DNA from: Epithemia pelagica
Lineage: Eukaryota; Bacillariophyta; Bacillariophyceae; Surirellales; Surirellaceae
Reading direction: 5' to 3'
Assembly: GCA_946965045.2 (NCBI GenBank)
Contig: OX337228.1
Location: forward strand, 3,534,001 to 3,598,000
DNA length: 64,000 bases
Shown in pieces: positions 29,601 through 39,400 of this stretch (position 1 is its first letter; every line of letters starts with the position of its first letter). The position numbers were made by a program, and so were the translations under genes. The notes under the pieces were generated by a model. That model saw only the letters and a list, made by a program, of their open reading frames with translations. It had not been told where the DNA came from and did not search any database.

Positions 29601-32442
29601 GAATCTGGGTAAATGCTCATATCATTTCATGAAATACACTTTCACTGTGGATGGGCTACCGCAACTACAGTCGGGAAAATTCGGTCCTACTGTCACTACT
29701 CAACTACATGACCAAGAACACGCCACGGCTGAACTGAAACAACTTTCCAATTTCGCCAGTCACAAGACTCTTGGCGTTCATAAGTCGCCATATTCAACCG
29801 ATAAGGGACAGTAAGCTGCACTGCAGAAGAAAAACAACACTCATTGTCACATCATGACGAAGAGCCCATTTACTCGGCAAGATGCTTGGTCTTATTATCA
29901 TGCAATCTACCTACCTAGCATGACGTATCCATTTCCATCATCTACCCTCTCCTCCCACCACTGCACACTACTACAACGAAAATTCAAGACAACTTTTCTA
30001 CCGAAGTATGGATTCAATCGATCAACACCAAATGCTGTGATTTATGGCCCCTCTCACCTTGGAGGTCTCGAACTGCGACAATTGGCGTTCGAACGAGGAA
30101 TTAGTCAAGTATATATCCTTTTGGCAGCTTTACGATCCAGTGGCGTTGCACAGGAATTGGCTCTTATCGCCATTTCATGGGGACAGTTTCTTTCAGGAGT
30201 CAACTATCCTATTCTATCTAATCCCCGTCCAGCTCTGCCTCATTTGGATCCTATGGTGTGGATATCTCAGGTTCGGGACTTTCTTGGTAGTTTGGACTGT
30301 CATATCGAACTCAGTCAAACATTCCTCCCAGAATTGCAACGAGAGAACGATCTCTTTTTGATGGAACACGCTTTGACACAACAATATGGAGAGAACCAGC
30401 TTCGGTTGTTGAACGCATGCCGAATTTTCTTAGGGGTGACACTTCTTAGCGATATTGTCTCAGCTGATGGACTATCACTACGGGAAAGCGCGATTCAACA
30501 CGTCCCTGATTCTATGTCGGCATTTCGAGGTCATATTCCCTACCAATCCTATCCAAGCACAGCTACTTGGAACGTCTGGGCTGACTCTCTTCTGTCCTTA
30601 ACCGATCACACTTCATCTCGTCTTACCCGGCCGCTTGGTCCTTGGAAAAAGTTGGGAGCATCTACCTATCGACAGTGGTACGAGTACCTCGACCAAGATA
30701 CGAATGTACTGTATGTATTTGACAACGGCCTTTACAGACATCATATTTCCTTTTACTCGCGTTATGTTCCTACGGACCATGTCAGCGCCAATCCAACTCC
30801 CATTGCTGTTCCTGTGTCAACAAAACTCGACGGGTACTACAGAATTTTGCTCCCGTATTGTGGAAGTTCTACTGATCCGGCTCCTCCGATCCCGACAACC
30901 CTCGATACTCTCATTGCCAGCTTGCCGTTATGGGAGAAGACACTGCTAAACACTGTGACCCTGATTTGTCCTATCGATGACCTTGTGGCATTCTTTTCTA
31001 CCGATGACATTTCTTTCACGTTCTGCAGCGACGGCTCTGCTGCTGGATTCCTCGGTAAATTTGGCTGTGTCGGAAGTAGCCCTGACGGAACTCGACTTTT
31101 TCAAATACAAGGTCCAGCACCTGGTTTTTGAACTACATCATTTCGTGCTGAGAGTTACGGAATGCTAGCGCTGCTTCGTTTTGTCTTCCGGTTATGCGAA
31201 TTTGCGAGTTGCTCGTTGCCGTCTTGTCTCACATGTTACACTGACTCTAAAAGTTTGATTGACACCATTTACAAACGCTTGGAATGGACAACAGAATTTC
31301 CATACTCAACAATGGACTCAGATTGGGACCTACAACAGGCTATCACGTCGACCATAAGAAAATTCACTTCTCCACCAATCTTTCTTCATGTCAAAGGGCA
31401 CCAAGATTCTACCGGACAAATTTCACTCCCTCTTCCGGCTCTGCTCAATATCGAAGCCGACACACTTGCTGGTTCTTTTCAATATCCTCCGTCCTGTTCT
31501 CCTACTACTGCTCCTTTAGTCGAAGGTTCTACCGCACAACTCCACAGTCCACAAGGAACTATCCACTCCAACTACCGACAAGTTCTACGTCGCCTATGTT
31601 CTACACCAGCGTTACAGCGTTACCTACTAAACAAGTATGAATGGACTCCTGAAACGTTTCAAAAAGTTGACTGGATATGTCATGGGATTGCTGTTTGCGC
31701 AAATTACCGCCGTCGACATTTCTTGATCAAGTTTCTACATGACTGGTTACCGCTTGGGAGATTAAAGTCTCGCTACGCCCAGTATTATACTGATCACCAA
31801 TGTCCGTCGTGCCCCACTCCTTGTGAAGAGACTCCGGCTCATTTTCTCCGCTGTCCTAATCGATCATGGTCAGGTGCCATATTTGATTCTCTCAAGTCTT
31901 TTTGGTCTGAACACTCTATTCCCGTCCATCTTACCGATCTTCTTCTTACCCTCTTGCATCATAGTCTTTCCTCTACCGCACCCCCATCATTATCCCCGAC
32001 CTCTTCTCTTTATCCGCTATATCAAGAACAGCGTTTGATTGGCTTTGATCAGCTTCTATATGGCCGCTTTTCATGCCAATGGTCCAAATTCCAAAACTCT
32101 TTCTCCTCCTCGCCTGACTTTTCTACTACTCTCTCTGGTCAGACCTTCGTCACGAAAACCATTAATATCATTTACGAACACGCACACAGGCTATGGAAGT
32201 TGCGCAACGAGTGTACACACGGCTCATCTGCCTCAACACGTGAAGCCGCCACCCTCGCTCAAGCAACTCGGGAACTTCAACACCTCTATGATCTCCGCGT
32301 CCGCATACCTCCACACAACCAGATCTTCTACTACGACTCTATCGATCATCACCTCACCATTGACACCACCTCTACTTCTATCCGCACCTGGATCCATACT
32401 TGGCGTCCAGTGATCCTCCACTCTTTTGACTCACTCACATGA
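26680..32442 (+). pseudogene. LINE ORF2: APE endonuclease - reverse transcriptase - RNase H - zinc knuckle
   Basis: One frame of 1,921 codons with three internal stops: TAG 27400, TAA 29812, TGA 31129; no frameshift. Endonuclease: FRIYGQNTNGL, the Glu in GIFETN, GDFNEVLD, RIDYVLA and SDHRS, all the expected APE motifs. RT: MDYDAAACYDRI (motif A), GSGQGAGNSPAIW (motif B), GFVDDTSG (catalytic box, about codon 932). RNase H: FCSDGSAAG, RAESYGMLA, CYTDSKSL, HVKGHQD and NIEADTLAG, giving the full D-E-D-H-D set. After that a Cys/His cluster CPSCPTPCEETPAHFLRCP. The first stop lies between endonuclease halves, the second after the RT, the third inside RNase H. The intact enzyme would nick DNA and copy the element's RNA at the nick. 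Start ATG at 26680 overlaps the ORF1 stop. Confidence 0.88.
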
Positions 32443-32564
32443 ATTACTTATATTGGCACTACTGTTAGTCTGCGCCTTGGGTAGCTACCAAGGCCCAGCG
32501 CGTCGGTCGGCGATACCCTAGCGGGTACGTGCGGCAGCGTTAAAATAGACTGTGTGTTTTTTTT
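32443..32564 (+). other. LINE 3' untranslated region with two hairpins and T-rich end
   Basis: CCTTGGGTAGCTACCAAGG (32475-32493) and TACCCTAGCGGGTA (32514-32527) can fold into stems. The element ends in GTGTGTTTTTTTTTT rather than poly(A). In several LINE groups a 3' stem-loop is the RT recognition site; that role here is inference. Confidence 0.55.
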
Positions 32565-32584
32565 TTCACCCCCACGGTGCGAGG
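32565..32584. repeat. Right 20-bp target-site duplication of the LINE
   Basis: TTCACCCCCACGGTGCGAGG; one mismatch to 10459-10478. Confidence 0.85.
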
Positions 32585-32680
32585 GTCCAAAATTGGCAAT
32601 TTCTCGACTTTGCCACAAACCACAAAAACACACCACACATTCACCACGGAGCCAATCTTGAGAGCGTCATAACATCACCC

Positions 32681-33043
32681 ATGAACGTTCAATCCTTCAC
32701 CCAAGATGACCAACATGTCTCCCTTACCCCACCGGACCATCGTGAACCTGCGGTTGCCTCCGAAACCCGCCGCAACGAGTCTCTCCATGGTCTGGATACC
32801 ACCACCAAGAACAACCACACCAACGAGACAGATGACCATCCTTTCCATCCATCCATGCAAGCTCTCCTTTTGATCCAACCATCCGCAAGCCTCCCTTGCA
32901 CCTCCACAGACCAAATGGAAGCTTCGCATTCGCTCGAAACCACAATCAACCAGGCTTTTTCCGATTACAACGGCAAGACGACTCGTGCTTGGGGATTGTC
33001 TATTTGTTTGCTTATCACCATCTATGTCATAAACTATGGTTGA
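32681..33043 (+). CDS. Hypothetical small protein with C-terminal membrane segment (120 aa)
   Basis: The ATG at 32681 follows an A/C-rich, leader-like stretch. The protein is polar and disordered (MNVQSFTQDDQHVSLTPPDH) and ends in a hydrophobic segment, AWGLSICLLITIYVINYG, that could anchor it in a membrane by its tail. No family recognised. It resembles the cytosolic-plus-membrane N-terminus of larger diatom receptor-like proteins, so it could be a truncated gene. The opposite strand also has a long open frame (33625-32675), but its composition is less protein-like. Low certainty. Confidence 0.3.
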   Translation: MNVQSFTQDDQHVSLTPPDHREPAVASETRRNESLHGLDTTTKNNHTNETDDHPFHPSMQALLLIQPSASLPCTSTDQMEASHSLETTINQAFSDYNGKTTRAWGLSICLLITIYVINYG

Positions 33044-33543
33044 TTGTTGTCTTGTTGTCTTCGTCTTTGGGGAAGCTAGATGCAACAAACGAGAGGTGAT
33101 TGCTGTGTGATCTTGGTGCTTCGTATCTTTGAGCTTTATTTGTGTCTTATCATTGTTGTGTGTGGAGAGCAAAGACCCCAATGTTGTTGTTGTTGTCGAG
33201 TGCTGAGGGCCTTGTTTTCCATGGGATAAAGATAGGCCGATGCAATCAATGAAGGAAGGAGAGAAAGGAAGAGGGGGAACATCGTCGATGCCTGATAGAA
33301 AGGAATAATGGGTGAGAAGAAGGTTGTTTTGGGCGATGCTTCTGTTGCTGCCTACCATGGACCTTGGTAAGCCAATGTCAACCTTTCCGCACCACCATCG
33401 AGTCATACAGTCCACATGCGCCTTGTTTTGGATGATGGTGGCCTTTGGGCAGTGACGATGGGCCATGGACGATCGCATCACCTCCAGTGCCGTGGTGAAT
33501 GCGCGGAGTGGTTGCGAGGTTTGTGTCAAAGGGACGCGCCGTG

Positions 33544-33665
33544 GGGGTGAGAAAGAGTTTGCACACCAGAATCGAATCACTAAAACCTCATGACTTACCC
33601 CCCAGGGGTGAGAAAGAGTTTGCACACCAGAATCGAATCACTAAACCTCATGACTCACCCCCGCT
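33544..33665 (+). repeat. Two-copy tandem repeat, 61-bp period
   Basis: GGGGTGAGAAAGAGTTTGCA begins at 33544 and again at 33605; the units match over almost their whole length, with one A indel and a T/C change near the end. Confidence 0.9.
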
Positions 33666-34469
33666 GGGGAGTAAGCGGCCGTACCGCAGAGCAGGTTGGG
33701 TTGGTGGTGAGAAGGGAAGAATTTTTCGAGAAAGAATGTATTATATTTTCACGTTCGCTTCGGAGACGATTTTGTATTGTAATATTATGGGTACAGTATG
33801 CACTTGGTCTTGGTCTCTAGGTTGTAGGGCTTCGCCGGCCGACCCTCCACTGTTCGTCGCATTTTTTGAAGTGCTGAACTCGTCTGATTTGCATCTATCG
33901 ACGATGGTGATTGGTGATACCGCGGGATGTAGTTCTCCAATCGCGAACACTTTGCACAGCTGTATTCAGATGATAGTCGTCCATAATATCCTCGAAAGTG
34001 TTCGCGATTGCACTGTTTTTGCCATCTTCCGCTCAAGTAGTAGCCTCCAACAACTCCGATCATGATCATCGCTGTCGGCTTTCGACACTGTCGGATTTGT
34101 GCTATCTCATGAGAATCGAAATACTCCTACTCCTACGTAGCTCTCTCTAGTAGAAGACAACAGAAGACGATGATCGATGATCCAGATCATGAGTATGTGC
34201 TTAGATTTTAATGCGATAGCCTCTTCATACTACCTAGTAGACTAGCGATTGATATGCACTGCATCGTGCGCCATAGGGATTGCGTTGTCCCAACGTTGTT
34301 GTGTGTGCTTCCACAATGCCATACACCAATGGATGGGTCATCGGTGGTGGGTATGGACATGTTGTGTGTTGTGCCTGATAATGGGGATGACTGTGAGTGA
34401 GTGGATTTCAAAATCTAAAGTCGTCCAGGCAGAAGAGGTGGAGTGTTGTCATCCCTGAACGGTCAGCAC

Positions 34470-35047
34470 GGTCAACATGGACTGTGGAGAAGGAGTGGTT
34501 CGACCCACACTGCGTAGCCCACACCAAACCAGTCAAAATCATCCACGACATAAATCGAGTTGCGTTGGCCAACAATGTCGTGGCTTGATAAAACTCGAGG
34601 CGTTTCGGATCCAATAAGGATGCCGCATTGTTGACCACAGGACGCGTCGTCACGTGAGGCGACACCAACAAGCGAGCTCGTTCCTTGACTCGTTCTAGGT
34701 AGTAGGGCGCGAGTCAGGGGAGTGTGTTGCATAGGTTTGCCAACGACTTCGAATCTCCGCTCCACAGATTTGGAAATGTACTGGGGCCCAAACATGGCAT
34801 AGAAATCCTCCACGAAATCACATGACAGTGCATTGTGCATCGGAAAAGCACAATGGAGGCGACAGCAGTGGTTGGTGAGAGGATGATTTTGATCCGCCCG
34901 TAGTGTTCGAGTTTGCATCCGCGGCGGCCAAAGGATTCCATCGCAGTTCGCAGTACAGGGCAAAAATAAAAACCGGTACGATTTCCCTTTGTATCGAGGA
35001 ATTACTAGGAACGGTCGACATGGACTGTGGAGAAGGAGTGCTTCGAC
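34470..35047. repeat. 35-bp direct repeats flanking a 508-bp segment
   Basis: 34470-34504 and 35013-35047 match at 33 of 35 positions (start GGTCAACATGG / GGTCGACATGG, end GTTCGAC / CTTCGAC). Read on the minus strand each encodes VE-x-LLLHSPC. The segment between has an open minus-strand frame spanning 35140-34472 (222 codons) with no recognisable family, which I do not call as a gene. Confidence 0.7.
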
Positions 35048-35903
35048 TGGGTTTGTCTCAATTGTTGTGGTTGTTGTTGTATTCTGGCTTGTTGTCTCCA
35101 GGGCAGTCGTCCTGGAAAAAAAGGGATGAGAGTTCGACACAGATACTAATGCAAAGAATAAACCATAGAATGTAGGCTTACCAGTGCTCTACACTAGCCA
35201 AAACAGCCTCTGTTTCCTCGTTTGTTTGTTGATTGTTGTTTGCCATCGTGCCAAACAGAGCTGTTTTTGAGTGGTAAGCTATCTAAAGCTGTATTTCCCC
35301 ACTACACCAGCACTCCATATCGCTTTGATTACAAATGAAGAAGTACCAGGTTGTGAGAAAGTGAAATAGACAAATAACAATGTAAACGGAGCAGCACAAG
35401 CAAAATGGCAAAAAAACACATAGCATCTCCGATGAATGACTTCATCTCTACCAATCCTTCAATTTTTCGCACGAAACTCACACATCGTATTGATGGCTTA
35501 CTTGTTTCGACACTCAAGAGGCTTCGACCTCTATCAGAGTCTTGATCTGATGAACGGCGGCATCAAAAACAGAGCGTCATGGTGCGGTGGTGATTTTCCA
35601 ATTTATAACTTTAACCCTAGTGAAAAATAAAACGTGCAATGACCAGCCCTTAATAGGTTACGATTACGAGTATGATGCTTCGAGAGAAGTGAAAAATACT
35701 AACTATATACCTAGCTATGCAGGTAGTTCGTCTCACATTTTTATTTTACAGTAGAATTTTATTGTAGAGCCGGGAAGTAGTGATCGTGCGAATCGCGCGA
35801 CATCATGGAAGGAACATTATGTCCCTGCGACATCCCATCTCATAATAAAACCGGGCGGTAGTCACTACCTACATATCTAGATATAAAGTAAGCAGATTAC
35901 TCC

Positions 35904-36066
35904 CCTGTGATTTCTCATTCCTTCCTCGTCGGGCGCCCGGCTTGTCGGTAGAATGACTCGACGGGCATATGTCTTGTCGGGCATGCGCCCTCCTCGAACA
36001 TACGCCCTTCTCGTCATTCTACCCTCCGCGCCGGGCAACCCTCCTCTAAAGGAATGAATCACCGTG
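35904..36066. repeat. Foldback element, about 160 bp
   Basis: Arms 35904-35972 and 35997-36066 are inverted copies: GGTAGAATGACTCGACGGGC opposite GCCCTTCTCGTCATTCTACC, extended outward through GGGCGCCCGG/CCGGGCAACCC and CTCATTCCTT/AAGGAATGAAT. The transcript would form a long imperfect hairpin with a roughly 24-base loop. Could be a small MITE or a small-RNA precursor. Confidence 0.65.
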
Positions 36067-36462
36067 AAGTGGTCTTACTACTAAAGTACAAAATCGGGGT
36101 TTACTGTACCCCCAAACGAACGTGTTTTTGTTGTGCGATTTAGGTGCCACTTCTGGTCGCGTTAAATATACATTTTTATGGATAAGCCGGCCTCCAAAAT
36201 GAAAAGATGAGGCGTGCTCCGGCTCTGCCATCCATACAATGCACCAGCCCCACTACCCAGAGCCCAGAGCTACTTCCAAGACGTCCTTGGAAGAGTTGGT
36301 CTTGTTGTGGTGCAACTCCTCCGTGGAGTAATTATTCATCCTTTGCTCCTCATAGCCCATCGTGCTATTTCTTGTGTGCGTCGTTCCTCTTCTCGGTCTC
36401 TCGCACCCAAGGTCAAGATCTGACTTTCCCTACTTCCCTTAAGAGCAACGCAGCGCGAACAT

Positions 36463-39400
36463 ATGTCCCGCGAAGAGATCGCTTTGGATGAGGAGCAGAA
36501 AACAGTGTATGATGCAGCCTTTGAATTTTTACAAGATGCTGACCATGGAGCATTTCGAGCTCCGATCCCCTCGCTTGTCTCATTGGATGCCAGTGTGGCG
36601 AATGAAAATGAAACGACCGATTACCCTGTGACGCTTATCACGCCTACCAAAGGGCACCATGCCTTATCTCGTGCAGTGGAGGAACTAGAGGGTTTGGAGA
36701 AGGAAGAGCAAATGTTAAAAGAGCGATCTCCAATTGCCCGCCAGTTGACAGAACTTATCACAACGCAAAAATACAGAAACAGTAAAGAAGCGATAGAGAG
36801 CTTGCAGGAAGCGGGAAAGGTGGTTCCGCGGAGCGTCTGCCAGCATCCCTTCAAGAAGAACGACATAGTTTGGGTTTGCCGAACATGCCAAGCTGATGAA
36901 ACATGTGTTCTTTGTCATCGTTGTTTTAGCCAGTCCAACCACGAGGGGCACGATGTTGCGTTCTATCACGCCCAAGCTGGTGGATGCTGTGATTGCGGTG
37001 ATCCTGACGGTATGTTTCTTGTTCTCGTGTTCTAATTACCGCAAATCATGAAGTTTTCTTATTGTGGGTTTCTCTCTTGTGTTCAGCTTGGGATCCGGCT
37101 GGTTTCTGCCCATGTCACGGACCTAACGTTCGAGTTGGCGCCTCACAATGCAACAAAGTTCTACCGGAGGGATCAGTACATCGAGTTCGTGGTGTAGTTC
37201 CTGCCGCAATAGATTGGCTTGTTCAAGTGATTGCGAAAAATGCTGGATCTGCCCATGACCGTGTCCATTTTCGTTCTCAGAAAAAATCTGCTGCTCAAAA
37301 CGAGAAAACTCCTCGTGAAACGGAAGGTCAAACCGAGTTGATGGACATTGATGTGGAAGATGATTCGGATGATTCAGACGAAGATCAGTACGCCGGATCT
37401 GACGCCTCTATGGCTTCTCCCCAAAACCGTAGTAGATCTATGCAAGTGACAAGACCCCACGTTTTTTCTCCTCAAGCAGCTTCTTCGGCGGCAGTGTATC
37501 GGGCGAGTAAGATGGCTCGCTTGCAGGAAGAACGCGCAAAAGATCTGGGACTGACGGGATGCGCCGGTCATGGATGGTATATTGTGCTTCATGCTGACGA
37601 TATCCGTTCATCCACTAGTGTTGCCGATGCAATTCGAGAGTTTCTCGGAACATCGAACTACTATACGGATTCTCTGTTGACGAGACTAATAAGAGCGCTT
37701 CGTCAATACGGCCAGCTTGTTATATGGGGAAATCTCGAAACTCTATGTCACATGGGTGCCACACAATTTCATCTTTGGATGGACCACGATGAGGTTGCTT
37801 CTTCGAAGATTGGTGCTCTTATGGTGGAAAAGTGCAGTTACCTGTTAAAGCATGGACTGTATTGCGGAATGCTTACTCGTGATGAACTCCTATTGGAACA
37901 ACGAGCTGTTGCATTGTTACAGTGGCTATCCGATGTCGCAAGAAGCTGTGAGCCTTTATGTCAAGCGGTTGCAGAGTGCATCCTTCCCAATCGCCATCTG
38001 GTACCTTTGCTGCGTGCTGATTTTAAAATGAGCGCTCGAGTGACCAAGGCATGGTACTCGCTTCTATTGACGCTCCTGGCTGTACCCACCTTCAAATCTC
38101 ATCTCGCGGCTGCCTATTGTGATACCTACCGATACGTCACTTCGAAGTATGCACGAGGCCTGGGTGTAATGGAGCGCAGTGGATACACGCTGTCCGTACA
38201 GTTCCTCAACAGGGTTACGTACGTGGTGGACCTTGTTAAGAGAAGAGATCTTCTTGGAAAGTTGGGAAAGTCTTTGCTTGAGACAATGCTGGTTGCCTGT
38301 CGTTCGAAACCTCTCAATAGCCGCCTTGACCCCAACCATTATGTTTTGACTCACCGGCGATATTCTCCGTGCATCTCAGACCTCAAATGCGTACTCAATG
38401 TGAAAGGGATGCCAAGGCTTTTTGCAGCAAAGGGTGGAACATTTCTCTGGGACTGGATTGATACTCTTAGCATATCACAGCAGATGGATCCACAGCATTG
38501 GCGTACTTGGTTCCAAGGACATGTGGAAGATGAGTCACGTGGATGGGTTGGTGCCTTCAACGCTAGCATCTCTCTAGGGAGTTTATTTGAACGTCTCCTA
38601 GGGTGGAATGATGACGAGACATCTCCAATTGATGATCCCAACTCGCCACTTTCGAAGGATCTTATGTGTTGTAGCGAACTATCATACCATATCCTGTTGG
38701 ATGGTGTCTGCGCCTGGCAGAAGAAGGAAATGCTCCTGTACGAATCCACGCCCTCTGGAGTTGAACCATACAAGATGGCTGCTGCGAGTTTGCCGTTTTC
38801 TACGGTAGCTGCCTGTCGTGGAACTGCCGTTGCCATGCGTCAATTACCAGTTTCTCAGAACACATCGTTTAGCTTTCATCTCCCTTTGCACCGATTTGTG
38901 GCTGGCTGCCTAAGAGAACTTTGTCTTCGTCAAGATGATGAATCGAATGGTGTCTCGAATTTGTTGAAAAGACTGAGAGCAGGGCTTTCTGAAACAGATT
39001 ATGACCAACTTTTCCTCGGCTTAATGGAATTTCCCCTTCTCACTATATGTCGGGCAGCTCAGGTACGCGCCGGATTATGGAGGCGAAACGGCGCTGGCCT
39101 AAGTGATCAGGTTCTGAATTACTCCGAGCCCCCTTTTTGCCGGACGATGAGAGATGCCGACCTTCTTCTGGTGCAGTTTGCTGTTTTCGGTAAAACGCCG
39201 GATGGTGACTCATCTGTTGTCGGGATGTCATTCTTTGTGAACCTGATGCTTCATCGACTGGGAATATTCGAATTCTGCGGGCTGCGGAAAGCTCCGGACG
39301 AAGAAATACAGCGGTACATCGAAGAAAGCAGACGTGGACTTTTCCCTGCCGAGCCACGAGCCACGGAAGCAACTGCGAACGATGTGGTTCTACCGTCGTC

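Larger units (their letters stand above)
10479..32564 (+). mobile_element. LINE (non-LTR) retrotransposon, interrupted by two Copia elements
   Basis: A two-ORF non-LTR element of about 7.75 kb once the two nested Copia insertions (and one copy of each target duplication) are removed. Order: 112-bp leader, ORF1 (585 codons over three segments), ORF2 (APE-type endonuclease, reverse transcriptase, RNase H, C-terminal Cys/His knuckle), a 122-bp 3' leader with two hairpins and a terminal run of T. It is bounded by a 20-bp target-site duplication. The clade cannot be fixed by eye; an RNase H-bearing group is implied. ORF2 has three in-frame stops, so this copy is dead for autonomous retrotransposition. 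Confidence 0.88.
33050..36462. other. Gene-poor interval
   Basis: No gene supported with confidence. It holds a two-copy 61-bp tandem repeat, a pair of 35-bp direct repeats flanking a 508-bp segment, a 160-bp foldback and the upstream region of the UBR gene. Base composition varies between GC-rich patches (33640-33700) and AT-rich stretches (35640-35780). Confidence 0.5.

Noticed and set aside
32675-33625. Minus-strand 316-codon open frame
   Set aside because: Biased, domain-free composition running over the tandem repeat; no leader-like start and no family.
34472-35140. Minus-strand 222-codon open frame as a gene
   Set aside because: Its ends are the two 35-bp direct repeats and no domain is visible; kept only as a repeat observation.
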